DNA of 64,000 nt from Euleptes europaea. Lineage: Eukaryota > Chordata > Lepidosauria > Squamata > Sphaerodactylidae. Numbering within the stretch: the first letter of the stretch is position 1; every line of letters begins with the position of its first letter. The notes beneath the pieces are model-generated. The model saw only the letters and a list, made by a program, of their open reading frames with translations. It was not told the DNA's origin and did not search any database. Positions 21,980 through 33,195 of this stretch are shown in pieces. The DNA lies in assembly GCF_029931775.1 (NCBI RefSeq), contig NC_079319.1:98749171-98813170 (forward strand), in the 5' to 3' direction. A program made the position numbers and the translations under genes.

Positions 21980-22503
21980 AGAGCCAGCACGGTAGAGTGG
22001 ACCGAGTGTTGAACTAGCATCTTGGAGACCCGGGTATGAATCCCTGCTCTACCACGGAAGCATCCCGGGTGACCTTGGGCCAGTCACATACTCTCGGCCT
22101 AACTGTAAGGTCTGAGTCCACCTGTCAAATCCCAAACAACAGACCAGACAGACAGAGTCGTCTAAGAAGCAGTTTATTTGGGAAGCATAAGGTGTGTAGC
22201 AGCAACTTACAGGAAAAGGTACGAGAACTCAAGTGGGGGGAAAGCGGGCAGGTTGACACATATACATCAGAAAGGCACCGTTGGATACCAGACTGAGCCT
22301 GGTTCCCATGATAGATTACACTTATTGTGCCGGGGCGCAGGCTGTCATAACAAACCTCTGAGCTACTCGACCTTGACTCCAGCTGCGCTCTCAGCCTGGA
22401 GCTCACACTAACCTGTCTCTTAGGGTTGGTATGGGGATAAACGGGAGAATGCTGTAAGCCCCTTTCCAACCCCATTGGGGAGAAAAGCGGAGTGTAAATG
22501 ACA
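21980..22503 (+). repeat. tRNA-derived SINE interrupted by a solo LTR
   Basis: The 5' part (21980-22103: 'GAGCCAGCACGGTAGAGTGG', B-box-like 'GGGTATGAATCCC', 'GTGACCTTGGGCCAGTCACA') continues after the LTR at 22408-22503 ('GTTGGTATGGGGATAAA', 'CCATTGGGGAGAAAAGCGGA', 'GTGTAAATGA'). It is a SINE subfamily different from 16639-16942. Confidence 0.7.
22104..22407 (-). mobile_element. Solo LTR with 5-bp TSD
   Basis: A 304-bp segment begins TG and ends CA. It is bounded by the perfect 5-bp target-site duplication 'ctaac' (22099-22103 and 22408-22412) and sits cleanly inside a SINE. On the minus strand an AATAAA lies about 70 bp before the 3' end, so the LTR reads in minus orientation. No internal retroviral sequence remains. 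It is younger than the host SINE. Family not known. Confidence 0.75.
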
Positions 22504-22627
22504 TTTTGCGGTGAAATAGGTCTTAAGAGAACCCCCTGGGCCCTTCTTGTGCTGCAGCCAAACGCAACACCTGCTGCCTGGTCTAAAGCTCAGACGACTA
22601 CAGGCACAGCCACAAGGTAAAAACTAA

Positions 22628-22850
22628 ATGCCATTATTTTATTTGCTTCATTTAAGCCCACCTTTCACCAGAATGAGGACCCAACGTGGCTTACGTGCGT
22701 CTCCTCTCCCCCATTTAATCCTCACAACAACTCTGTGAGGTAGGTTAAGCTGAAAATATGTAACAGGCCCAAAGTCACCCAACAAGCTTGCAGGGCATCT
22801 GTGGAGATTCAAACCTGGGTCTCCCAGACCTTGGCCTTACACCCATACGT
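22628..22850 (-). repeat. tRNA-derived SINE
   Basis: Minus strand shows 'GGGAGACCCAGGTTTGAATC' (B box), 'GGTGACTTTGGGCCTGTTAC', 'CTCACAGAGTTGTTGTGAGG' and a 3' T-rich end toward 22628. Immediately outside the DIRS fossil. Confidence 0.65.
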
Positions 22851-22887
22851 GAGAATTTCCCTCAGCCACTGAAAACTTGACTGCAGC

Positions 22888-23312
22888 GAAAGAGCCTTGG
22901 GTACTTACCGTGAAGGCTTCTTCTGCTCAGAGGGACAAAGGGCATCTTCATGATGGGTGCTTCCGTTTCCTCTTAACTCGGGAGGCAGGAATAAATATTT
23001 AAATTTCCTAGCCTCCTGGGGTAAATGACCCCTATTGCCATTCGAAAACTTTCCAAGCCTTATATCGTTAACGAGAACATTGAAAGAAACAAGGTATGTA
23101 CAACTGTGGAGGAATTCACTCCCTGGAAGGCTGCTAAGACAGCAAGAATAGACTAACTTATGAAGAACCTGCAACTTTAAATCAACAACTATCCATAGAA
23201 GACGTCAGGGTGGGCAAGATGCCCTTTGTCCCTCTGAGCCGAAGCAGCCTTCACGGTAAGTACCCAAGGCTCTTTCTCTCTCAGAGGGTCCAAAGGGCAT
23301 CTTCATGATGGG
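22888..23312. repeat. DIRS terminal repeat and internal complementary region
   Basis: The terminal repeat edge 'GAGCCTTGGGTACTTACCGT' (from about 22888) recurs inverted at about 23250-23270. The segment 'AAAGGGCATCTTCATGATGG' occurs at about 22936 and again at about 23291, while its inverse sits at the right end near 29460. This edge-joining arrangement is the internal complementary region known from DIRS elements. Confidence 0.75.
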
Positions 23313-23418
23313 ACATACAAGAGCAGTCCTGCCCATGGGAGGGTTAGACGTCTTGGATTATGCTTTGCAGTACCCTTCTGCCGAAGGCGGCGTCTGCTGA
23401 CGAGTAAAGGTCTAACTT

Positions 23419-24534
23419 CTAATGTCTAACGAAGGTGGATACTGAAGACCAAGTGGTGGCCTTGCAAATCTCCTCTATTGGAGCCTGTCTGTCAAAGGCC
23501 ATAGAAGTGGCTGCGCTTCTAACAGAGTGGGCAGTAATGCCCCCTGGAATAGGAAGTTTACTTTCTAGATAGGCGGTTCTGATACAAAGTGAGATGTTGC
23601 GACTAATGGATGCCCTAAACATGGGCTTGCCCTTGTTAGGAGATGAAATGTTTATGAATAGTGCGTTTGAAAGACGTATGGATTGAGTACGAGAAATGTA
23701 AGTGTGTAATGCTCTTCGTAAATCTAAAGTGTGCCAAGCCCTTTCTTTGGGAGTTTTGGGATTGGGACAGAAAGACGGCAAAACAATGTCCTGTTCCCTG
23801 TGGAACTTTGAATTGCATTTTGGGGTAAAGGATCTATTGTGTCTGAGGACTACTTTGTCTTTGTGGAATGTAATGAGCCCGGGTCTGATTGAAAGCGCTC
23901 CTATTTCTGATACTCTGCGAGCAGAAGTGACCGCCGTTAGGAATAAGGTTTTCATTCTCAACCATTTGAGACCTACTTGTGTGAGTGGCTCAAATGGAGG
24001 TTTGGTGAGGGCAGATAACACGGTGTGAAGGCTCCAGGTGGGAAACCTGTGTCTGACCGGAGGAGAAATAAGGTTCAGACCTCTAAGGAAGGATTTTATG
24101 TGAGGGTGTTTTGTTAATCTATAACCCGCTACCCTAGGAACTAAGGTAGCTATGGAGGCCAGTTGTCTGCGAAGGATAGAAGTGGACAGGCCCATCTTAT
24201 GTCCCTCTTACAACAAGGATAGGATACCTGCAGTTCTAGGTTTGAGAGGATTGATTGCCTTGCATCTACACCATCTGGTGAAAGCCTTCCAAGAAGCATT
24301 GTAAATTCTTTGGGTAGAAGGCCTGCACGCTGCCTGAATGGTGTGAATGATGTCTGCATTACAACCTAAGTCTGATAGTCTTTGTTGTTCAATTTCCATA
24401 CTGTCATTTTGTACCATTCTGGATTGGGATGACATATTGGGCCTTGAATCAGTAAGTCCTGCCTCTCTGGTAGTCTCCAATAATGGTTGTTCGACATCTG
24501 CACTAGGGATGAGAACCATGGTCGTCTGGGCCAA
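23419..24534 (-). pseudogene. DIRS tyrosine recombinase remnant
   Basis: Open segments on the minus strand resemble a tyrosine recombinase. A core-binding-like part ('STQRIYNASWKAFTRWC') is followed by the catalytic region, with an Arg motif 'SARRVSEIGAL' and an His-x-x-Arg motif 'HSVRSAA'. Such an enzyme integrates the circular cDNA of DIRS elements. Part of a broken element; not a host gene. Confidence 0.7.
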
Positions 24535-24575
24535 AAAGTACGTGTGCTTTTAGGAGACGTACCCTTCTCAGGACT

Positions 24576-26570
24576 CTATGTATGAGAGGGAGGGGAGGGA
24601 ATGCATATAGCTGTTCGCTGGGCCACAGGGATATCAGTGCATCTGTCTGCTCTGCTCCCTGTTGTTTGTACCTGGTGAAGAACCTGTTCTATTGGTTGTT
24701 GTTGTTCGTGGCAAACAGGTCCACCTGTGGCGTACTGAATTTCTGAGTGATGGTGTGAAAGACTTCTGGATGAAGTGACCATTCTGCCTCGCTGAGCGTC
24801 TCCCTGCTGAGCCAATCGGCTTGGATGTTGACAGAGCCCTGTATGTGTTCGGGTGAGAGGGAGGCCAGGTTGCTCTCGGCCCATGTCAGTATGTTCAGTG
24901 CTTCCCTGTGTAGGGCTGAGGACCTCGATCCCCCTGCTTGTTTAAGTATGCCTTTGTGGCTACATTGTCCGCCTTGATTAGAACGTCCTTTCGCTGGATT
25001 TGAGGATGGAAGGCCTGAAGGGCTCTGAAGATCGCCCTGATTTCGAGAATGTTTATGTGCAGTTTTTGCTCCTGAAGATTCCAAGTGCCCTGTGCCGGGA
25101 GATCCTGTAATGTTGCCCCCCAACCTGTAGGCCCAGCGTCTGTGCGTATCTGTATTGGAATGGGGCGGATGAACAGAAGGCCCTTGGCTAGGTTTCTTGG
25201 AACAGATCACCATTTTAAACTCTTTTTTGCTTCTTTGGAAATTCTCTTTTTTGCTGGAAGTCTCCCTGGTAAGGTCTGAGAAGCCATTGTAGGGGCCTTG
25301 CATGCAAGCGTGCCCACTGAATGGTCGGGATACATGCTACCATGTGTCCCTGCAGCTTTGCTAGGGACATGAGCTTGGAGGATCGGGAAGGGTATGCTTT
25401 TTTGGCTGGGGAAGTGATTAGATTTATCTTTTCTTGTGTGAGGTAGAGTTTGTTGTGTTTTGTGTCTATGTCTACTCCAAGGTGTCTTTGGGAAGGAGAC
25501 AACTGGCTCTTTTTGTAGTTGGTGATGAAGCCATGAGTTGTCAACATTTCTATTACCCTTTGTGTGTGTTCTAGACTTTGCTGTTTTGAGTCTGCGCATA
25601 CTAGTATGTCATCGAGATATGGGTATATTGATTCCCTCTCTGCGTAGAACTGCTATGAGTGCCACTAACACTTTGGTAAATACCCTCAGAGCTGATGTTA
25701 ATCCGAATGGGAGGGCCCTGAATTGGAAATGCATTCCCTAATACAGGAATCTGAGGAAGCGGCGGTGTGTAGGGTAAATGAGAATATGTAGATAAGCTTC
25801 GGTGAGATCTATGGACGTCAGAAAGTCCAATGGTCGAAGGGCCTCTGTGACTGACCTCAGTGTTTCCATCCGGAAATGTTTTAAAGGAATGAACTTGTTC
25901 AAAAAATTGAGATCTAGAATGGGTCTCTATCCCTCGTCCCTTTTGGGGCGGTAAAGAAAATTGAATAAATTCCTGATGAGCGCTCCATTGGAGGGACTGT
26001 CTCTATGGCTTTGATGCTTAATAGGTGCTGTATGGCTTCTGAGATCCTTTGGAGTTTGAGTTTGTTCTTTGAGACTGCGGATACGACTACTCTGCTGGGT
26101 GGTATGTGTGAAAATTCTATTTTGTATCTGTGTGTGATGATGCTCTCTACCTATTGGTCTGGGTGGGAGGAAGACCACTGAGGAAGGAACAGACTGAGCC
26201 TACCTCCCACCAGAGGAGAGATGGCATTATTGCTTGTTTTGGCGGCCGGGTTTATCCCCTTTGCTGCCTTGGAGAGAACTTTGTTGTCCTATTGTACCTC
26301 CCTCCTCTACGAAAGGAGCTGCGGTTTTGGTTCCACTGAAACCTGCACTGATCAGGCCTGTATTTCTGAAGAGTGTGGTAAGTTCTAAAGGAAGTGGATT
26401 GGGAGAAGCCCCTGGATTCTTTTGGAAGGCTCTTAGGTAAGACTTTCTTTTTAGCCTTGGTCTCAATGAGAATGGGGTCCAATTTATCCCCAAAGAGCCT
26501 CTTCCCTTGATAAGGGAAGCCCATGAGAACAGATTTTGAACTCTGTTCGATCTGCCAAGGGTGTATCAAA
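24576..26570 (-). pseudogene. DIRS reverse transcriptase and RNase H remnant
   Basis: Minus-strand open segments carry an RT C-terminal motif ('HLGVDIDTKHNKLYLTQEKI') and an RNase H-like part, with 'ADWLSRETLSEAEWSLHPEV' and 'TPQVDLFATNNNNQ', typical of DIRS polyproteins. Broken in several places. Confidence 0.65.
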
Positions 26571-27900
26571 GTGCCCGTCTGGCTGCTGAGGAGGTGGCTA
26601 AGGCTCTAGCAGCAAAAGACATTGTGTCAAGTGTAGAGTCAGCTAGAAAAGAGACTGCTCTCAGGAGTCTGGATACCCCTTCACAGGCCTGTTTTTCTTC
26701 CTGAGGTATGAGCTGTGCCAGTTTTCTTGCCCAAATAATAGCTGCCCTAGAAAATAGTGCAGAAGTAATGGAAGCACTGATAGCTAGTGCAGAAGCCTTA
26801 TGAGCCTTTTTACATGCTAGCTCTGCTTTCTTATCTGCAGGGTCCCTGATCATAGCTTGACCTTCTTCAGTTACCAGATCAGATGTGTGTAATGCAGTGA
26901 CTGGTGCTTCCACAAGGGGCACTTTCAGTAACTCTGAGGTGTTATGGTCAATGTTATAAAACTTTTTTGATGTGAGGGGTAATTGTTTGGAAGCCATTGG
27001 TTTCTCCCACTCTGATCTCATAAGGGTTAAGAAGTAGTCTGGTATTGGGACTACCCTGTCTGGGGTGTCGTGCATATGGAAGAACTCCTTGGTTCCCTTT
27101 TTTCTTTTTGGGTGAGAAGCTTCAGAGTCCTCTGCCAAGTCCAGGGCTGCTAAGGTTTTGGAGAATAAAAGAGGAAATTCCTCTGCATTGAAAATTCTGG
27201 ATTGCTTGGGTTGCTCAATAACATCCTCTCCGTCTGAACTGAACTCTCCCTCCTCTTTATCAGAATTCTCATCCCCAGATGAAGCTGAGGAGTTGCCACC
27301 TTGCATCTGGTAAGACTGAGACCCAGAAGTGTCCTTTAAAGCCGCCTCTGTGGGCCATCTACTATCCCCAGAAATATCTGCCCTGCTTGTAGTCTCAGCA
27401 GAGGTTTCTATAGCCCTTGCCCCCTAGGAGGAGCTTCCCTGAGAAGAAGGGGAAGGACGAGAAGGTTGTGCCATCTGTAAGCCTTCTGCGAAGGCGTCTC
27501 TAATTAATGTAGAGAGCTCTGCTTTTAGAAAAGCTAAGCCGCTCTCTTGGATTAGGGGAGGAATTGCCCTACCAGTAGTTGAAGTCTCCGCCGACGCGTC
27601 CCATCCTTGATTTTGAGGGGAGCCGCCTGTGGATGGGGTTTCCGAAGGCAAGGGCGAGCCGCCAGCCTCAGTAACCTCTCCCCTTTCGGGCGGTAAGGGA
27701 GCAATGGACTCGGCCGCTGTAGTGTCCCTGCTGCAAACCGCCGCGGAATTCTCTCTGCTTTTGGGCGGCGCAGCTGAAGAGCGGGCGGCGGTGGGGAATC
27801 GTTTAGTGCGTCTACTTTTCGCCGAGCCGGCTCTCTTGTGTTTACTGGCGCCGCTCGTGCCTAATTTGTTTTTTGCTTTCCCCTTAGAATTGGCTGCATA
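26571..27900 (-). pseudogene. DIRS gag-like remnant
   Basis: The segment at 26571-27306 encodes an acidic start ('DENSDKEEGEFSSDGEDV'), a 'VPIPDYF' block and an Ala-rich helical end. The upstream segment (27424-27900) is rich in Ser, Pro, Lys and Gly. This fits a gag-like protein at the 5' end of a DIRS element. No zinc knuckle was recognised. Confidence 0.55.
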
Positions 27901-28142
27901 GCTGCAGGAAGGCTGGTTGGAGCCCAGAGGGGAACTCCGTGGAGCCGCCGAAAGAAGGCTAGAAGGCTAAATCTGCCTGCGCGATTTAGGAATCCTCTTG
28001 CCTGGCAGCCATTTTGTTGCGCAGTGAGAAATTGCTACCCTTTTTTCCCCTTCTATTTTCCTAATCTATTAGGAAAGGAAGAGAGAGAGTTAGATAAGTA
28101 AAAAATTTAGCAGTAGGATAGAAAAGAAGAATCAAAAGTTAG

Positions 28143-29284
28143 AAATCAGGCAAATGGCCTCCGAGCAGAACATCATAGACAGGTGGCGTTAACCGCTGAG
28201 AGATCCGCCTATAATATATTAAAAATTTTTAGGACGAAAGGAGCTTTTTGCATTCCGGCAGCTTTAAAACTCTTTCAGGCTAAGTCAATTAGCCAAATGC
28301 TATATGGCACAATCTTAGGCTCAGCTAAATCCAGTTATACTCCTCTGGAGAAGGTACAATCCAAATTCCTTCGGGTGATCCTACAAGTCCCCTGCCTTGT
28401 TTCGAATTCCTGGGTCCGCTTGGAAACAGGCATGTTAAAAATCGAGGCAAAAATTACTCTAGCCTCAATCTCCCTTTGGTTAAAAGCCCATGAGGCATCA
28501 GAGGGATTCTTACCACTGCTTAATTTGGACAATTATAGATCTAGATGGTGGATGCAGTCTGAAAAAAAAAAAGGAGAGTCTTGGGTTTGCACCACAATTC
28601 CTCCTAGAGCAAAAAAAAGATCAAGCAAAGCTCCTGATTAGACAAAGGATCTTTGATATTGAGAGACAAACAGAGCTTATGAGTTCCCCAGCGTACCTGG
28701 CCCCTATTAAAACACGCTTTTGTTTAGCGCCAGCCGAATATTTATCTGCTATTGTGCTAAATAACCAAAGGAGAGCATTTACTCTGGCTAGAGGGTCGGC
28801 TTTGCCCTCAGCAATTCTGGAGGGGAAGTACAAGAAATTACCAAGTTCCAAGTGGGCATGTCCTTGTGGATCCGGCGAAATGGAAAGCACTAGTCATGTT
28901 CTATTTAGATGTACCTTTTATGAGGGAATTCGTCAGAATCTAATTTCACCTCTTATTGACATGATGGAGTCCAGTTCAGAGGAAGAGAAAATTAAATTCC
29001 TCTTATGGGAGGGAGACTCTCAGCGATCTTTGCAAGTAGCCAAGTATTGCTCTGTAGCTATTAAAATTCGGTCGGAGAAGGGTATTAGTGATTTTAATTG
29101 ATTTTAATTGATTTTAATCGCTTTATGCCTTGTGAATATCGTGATTATTAACTGTTATAACTTTATCTGCATTTGGTATAGAGAGGTTTTAATTTAATTT
29201 AATTATTTAAATTCGTAATCAATTTTAATTGATAAAGTTTGTAGTTTATCTGGCTATTGCCACAATAATAAAATCATCATCATC
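28143..29284 (+). repeat. 5'-truncated LINE inside the DIRS fossil
   Basis: Plus strand encodes the C-terminal part of a LINE ORF2: 'MLYGTILGSAKSSYTPLEKV', 'KFLRVILQVP', then a CxC-type zinc motif ('WACPCGSGEMESTSHVLFRC') and the ending 'VAIKIRSEKG'. The two segments (28183-28641 and 28490-29101) lie in different frames. The tail is a short ATC repeat (about 29274-29284). A 7-bp duplication 'aagttag' (28136-28142 and 29285-29291) flanks it. Same family as 45440-48480 and 61437-62885. Confidence 0.7.
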
Positions 29285-29500
29285 AAGTTAGCCTTATTCT
29301 TTCTATCTAATCCCTTTTTAAGCTGAGAGCTGCGAAAAAAGCTGCTCTCCCGATAAATGCAGGAAGTAGAATGGCAATAGGGGGCATTTACCCCAGGAGG
29401 CTAGAAAATTTAAATATTGATTCCTGCCTCCCGAGTTAAGAGGAAACGGAAGCACCCTTCATGAAGATGCCCTTTGGACCCTCAGAGAGAAGAACCAGAC

Positions 29501-31565
29501 CAAGCTCTTGCCATTGTGAGGAAGTGAAAGCAGAACACAGCCGTAATGGTGTTCAGAACCAGAAGATGGTATTCTGTGCCTAGAATCAGGTGAAATTCAG
29601 TATCTCTCGCCCCACCTAAAATGTCCCAAGAATGTGGTGAAACCCCTCTTTCGGTTTCTGCTTGGTTAGGGATGACGCTGGGAGAATGGCAAACAGGACT
29701 GTGGCCACAGAAGAGTATATAGGGAAAATCTCCACCCCACCCCCCAAAAACATGACATTTCCCGTACCTGAATACCCAACGTTCACTTTTTAAAAGAAAT
29801 CTCTATGGTTGTTCCCCCCCCACCCTCAGAAGTAGAAGGGACATGTGCAGACTGAGCCAATTAACCCTTTAATTACCACACCCATTTTCCTTTGGTCCTT
29901 CCCACAATCTTTTCCGCTCTGGGAATTTTTGTTTCTTGTTCTCTCCCCTTTTACAGTGGTAAGGGAGAATACTGGACAGAAAACTGGCATAAAATTACTA
30001 TTTACTGATGGTAAATTACTATACTATTTTGGGCTTGTTTGCTTATCCACTATGAAGCAGAAAAATAAATGTCTAATTCCACTCAGCCTGGAGTCTGTTT
30101 GGAATGTTATGGGCCCCTTTGCTGTAGGTTGCCTGGGTCAAGGAGTGTGTCTCTGAGCATACTAAGTATGCTTTTTACACACAAATGAATAATCACTGTC
30201 AACCTCCTGTCCTTGTCTCTCCCAAAATCTGGGATTATGGCTAATCCACTGAAGAGGCAGACATGCCCAGGGAGCAAAGGTCTGAAGGGGCATAATGCTC
30301 AGGCAATCTTAAACACGCCTACCTGTCACCTATGGCTCTTCTGAGGACTGTTTCCCAATGCGGCACCTGTCCCATATTTAGGAGTTGCTAAACAGCCTGG
30401 AAAAAAGTGGCCTCCCTTTAATAGAGGTTAATTTTGAGGAAATGGGCAGCTACCTCTTTTCAAGGCACAGAGGTAATAACACCCATTAAGCCGCTATTAA
30501 AAGGACAGGGCATTTTTCTCCAGGTCAGCTGGCAATCCTGCCCAAGTTCCAGAGAGGCAGGCAAGGCCTTCACTGAGCGGGCCCCGGCTGCTGCTGGCAA
30601 ACTGTTTCACACCTTGAAACAGCAGCTGCCGGCGGAACTGGAGGGTGGCTAAGTGGTGACGCCCCTCCCTAAGCGGTGGGCTTTGTGCCAGAGACGGAAG
30701 TAGAGCTCCTGGGTGTCATGTGGAGGAGAGGGCAGGAAGGCAGAGAGGGAACCCTTTCCCATCCCCCCGAGATACACAGGGGCTGGCGAAGATTCAACAG
30801 CAGGGAGAAACAGCCCTACGTGCTCAGTAATCTGGTAATTCAAAAGGTTAGTTATTAACTAACAAGGTTATAGTTATAACTATTACTACTGCTATTAAAC
30901 ATATACCTATATCTTCTGTTACTGCATGTGTGTGATGAGGTGGTGCGCAGGGCACACGGTGGTCACATGGCTGTTTTGGATTATGGCAACTGCAAGTGGA
31001 GCCTCTCCAAAAGCTGACAGGCGAGGGAGTGCCCCCCCCTTATCAACATACCTCTGAGCTGTAAGTCATCAACTCTGTAAATGTAGGGACTACGAACACT
31101 CTGCACGTGCTCCCTCATTACACAGTGACCACACCACTGCCTACCTACCTGGTAGGGGATAATTTCTAGGGTGGAGTAACAATTTATGGGCAGCTGTAAC
31201 TGAGTAATCTCCCAATTCAGTTACGAAAGCAGTGATTAACTGCCATCATCTCTACCCCACTTTTCCCAACAGTTTAGAGCCTCACCTCTTCAGCCTTATA
31301 AACTATACCTCTTCAAAGATTATCATGTGATACAAAACTGTAAAATCATTGCCTGTTCAACGTGATGTCACCAGATCCCACCTGGTGAGATCATGGCATC
31401 CTCACCCATGATGTCATCAGGCCCCATCCAATGACCGGAACCTGGCAACCCTACTTCCCCTTAGCGTGCTCATGCCCCCTTGTCATAAGATTTCTGGATA
31501 CGGAACAGCTCAAAAATGATGAAGGGAATGATCATAGGGGAGAAAAAAGAGGTTAATTTGCTCAC
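29501..31565. other. VPS4B intron 9, no clear feature
   Basis: Mostly unrecognised, apparently unique intron sequence. A segment at about 31345-31455 ending 'CCTGGCAACCCTAC' may be a remnant of the repeat also seen at 4655-4740. No gene is supported. Confidence 0.35.
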
Positions 31566-31785
31566 TTTCTTAAAGTGCGTGGCTGACTGAACCTTCCTAA
31601 CAGGCTGCATCAGGGCATCTCGTACGATTACGCTTATGTCAGCACCGGAATAGCCATCTGTTCGCTTTCCAAGCTCTCGACAATCTGATTCACTCAAACT
31701 GTTCTGTGTGGACCCGAGATGAAGCTTAAACATGGCTGTTCTGGCATGGTCCTCAGGCAAGGGAATGTAAATACGTTTCTCAAAC
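31566..31785 (-). CDS. VPS4B: VPS4B exon 9 (end of AAA core, small domain)
   Basis: The exon encodes residues of about 290-362, preceded by the last base of Arg289: [19 protein letters not shown], then '[20 protein letters not shown]' and '[12 protein letters not shown]'. It completes the second region of homology: the arginine pair begun in exon 8 is followed by [10 protein letters not shown]. It then enters the AAA small helical domain with the GYSGADI sensor-2-region motif. Acceptor 'aataag', donor GTGAGC, phase 0 at the 3' end. The read-through of about 30 codons into intron 9 is not coding. Confidence 0.96.
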
Positions 31786-32109
31786 CTTATTGGGGAAGAA
31801 AGGACAAAACATCAAATACCAATGACAATAGTACACCATCCATTCAAACTCAGGTTGGCCTGTCCAGCAGAATTAGGTAGAAAAAGGAAGCCATATGCAA
31901 CTTAAAAAAAAAAAAAAACACTCCAAAAAGAAAAATGTGAAATGTCAACATTTCTAACTTAAATGATGGCCCTGCCGCCCAGCTCAGTGAGGTTTTGGGA
32001 AGCACTCACGCCATTTTTCCATCAAAAAATTATTTTGCCTTGCTGAGAACAGGTATATCCTCCACAACAACTGACACCTTAATTAGACTGTCCTAATTTT
32101 TCCATTGTG

Positions 32110-32330
32110 CTGACCTGGACAGCTTCAGGCCAGCCTGATCTCGTCAGATCTCAAAAGCTAATCAGGTTTGACCCTGGCAAGTATTTGGATGGAAGACCTC
32201 CAAGGAATACCAGGGTTTTGATGCAGAGGCAGGCAATGGCAGAACCACCTCTGAACTGTCCCTTGCCATGAAAACCCCACCAGCTGTGACTTGGCAGCAA
32301 AAACATTTTCCCCCCACCAACATACATAAA
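32110..32330 (+). repeat. 5S rRNA-derived SINE, diverged
   Basis: 'GCCTGATCTCGTCAGATCTC', 'AAGCTAATCAGG' and 'GTATTTGGATGGAAGACC' follow the 5S rRNA 3' half, then 'GGCAGGCAATGGCAGAACCA' and 'CTTGCCATGAAAACCCCA' as in the copy at 41503-41731. It lies in VPS4B intron 8. Confidence 0.75.
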
Positions 32331-32736
32331 ACATGTTATCAAAATGTGGGTGGCAAGAGACCGACAGGAGAGCAGCTGGTCCAGCCGAGTCGTGGTCAGT
32401 GTGCATCTTGTAAGCATTTTCTTTTGGCTAGACTTTTTCTCTCTTTCCAGTAAAAATCATGCAACAGAGCACTCCCATATCTTGCCATTAATTCTACCAG
32501 GTAACACTTCATTCATAATATATAGCATTTGGAAGCCCACTCCTATAAATGCAGCAACGCAAGCAACTTGTGCCATCAGAAGTCAAACTGGAACAGAACT
32601 GTCCAAGCCCTAATTATAAAAGAGAGCACTGACCCTTTCACCGTCTTTTGGTACTGGTGCTACTGTCCTGAGAGCTCTAAAAGTAAAGTGCCCATAAGTG
32701 GGATTGGGCTGTAGCATAAACAGTGTTCCGTGTTAC

Positions 32737-32818
32737 CTTCTTCTGATGGCAGAATCTAGGACCCAGGGTATATTTGTAGCTCCAAGAACTAAAATTCCAT
32801 CATTGTCTACTCCAACTC
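32737..32818 (-). CDS. VPS4B: VPS4B exon 8 (sensor 1 and arginine-finger start)
   Basis: This 82-bp exon encodes [18 protein letters not shown], then 'VLDSAIRR' plus two bases of the next Arg. It carries the sensor-1 strand with Asn in GATN and begins the arginine-finger pair (about R288/R289) that reaches the ATP of the neighbouring subunit. Acceptor 'ttttag', donor GTAACA. Phases agree with exons 7 and 9. The exon is very close to human at the residue level. Confidence 0.96.
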
Positions 32819-33046
32819 CTAAAATGGAATGAGCAATTTAAAATCAGTTTTAAATTAAAAATTACATAACTTCATGACTTTTAAATAAGGCACAACATGG
32901 AACTCCATAAAATCACGGAAGTCCATAAATCATTTCAACACCTGCCATCTTCTAAATTCTCAGGCAATTCCAAGTGATCCTAACACGTGCTTGTGCCGCG
33001 CAGGGAAGCCCATTTTTTAGCCGTGCCAGGAGAGCCACAATCTTAC

Positions 33047-33195
33047 CTTGCATCTGTACTAGAAACTCTGTTTTAATCCGTCTGGCGGCCTCACTTTCAT
33101 TTTCACTTCTGGAACCACACAAAGAGTCGATTTCATCAATGAAGATAATGGAAGGCTTGTTTTCTCGAGCAAGTTGGAATAGATTCTTCACTAAC
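33047..33195 (-). CDS. VPS4B: VPS4B exon 7 (Walker B)
   Basis: The 149-bp exon encodes [18 protein letters not shown], '[20 protein letters not shown]' and '[11 protein letters not shown]'. The Walker B motif IIFIDEID holds the catalytic Glu (about E233, human E235), which activates water for ATP hydrolysis. The following [13 protein letters not shown] segment corresponds to pore loop 2. Acceptor 'tcacag', donor GTAAGA, split codons shared with exons 6 and 8. Residues look essentially unchanged from human. Confidence 0.97.

Larger units (their letters stand above)
22888..29500 (-). mobile_element. DIRS-type tyrosine-recombinase retroelement fossil
   Basis: A DIRS fossil of about 6.6 kb including a nested LINE. 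It has inverted terminal repeats (about 22929-23045 and 29370-29490), differing by roughly half a dozen bases in 115 by eye. An internal complementary region near the 3' end (about 23205-23312) repeats both outer edges. Parts in minus-strand order are gag-like, RT with RNase H, tyrosine recombinase, and internal complementary region, as known for DIRS1. No TSD is expected for this class. The coding regions are broken in several places. Age is moderate judging by repeat divergence. Confidence 0.8.

Noticed and set aside
32952-33191. Single-exon reading of the VPS4 Walker B frame to its end
   Set aside because: The last residues after 'VQMQG' come from reading through the GTAAGA donor into intron 7.
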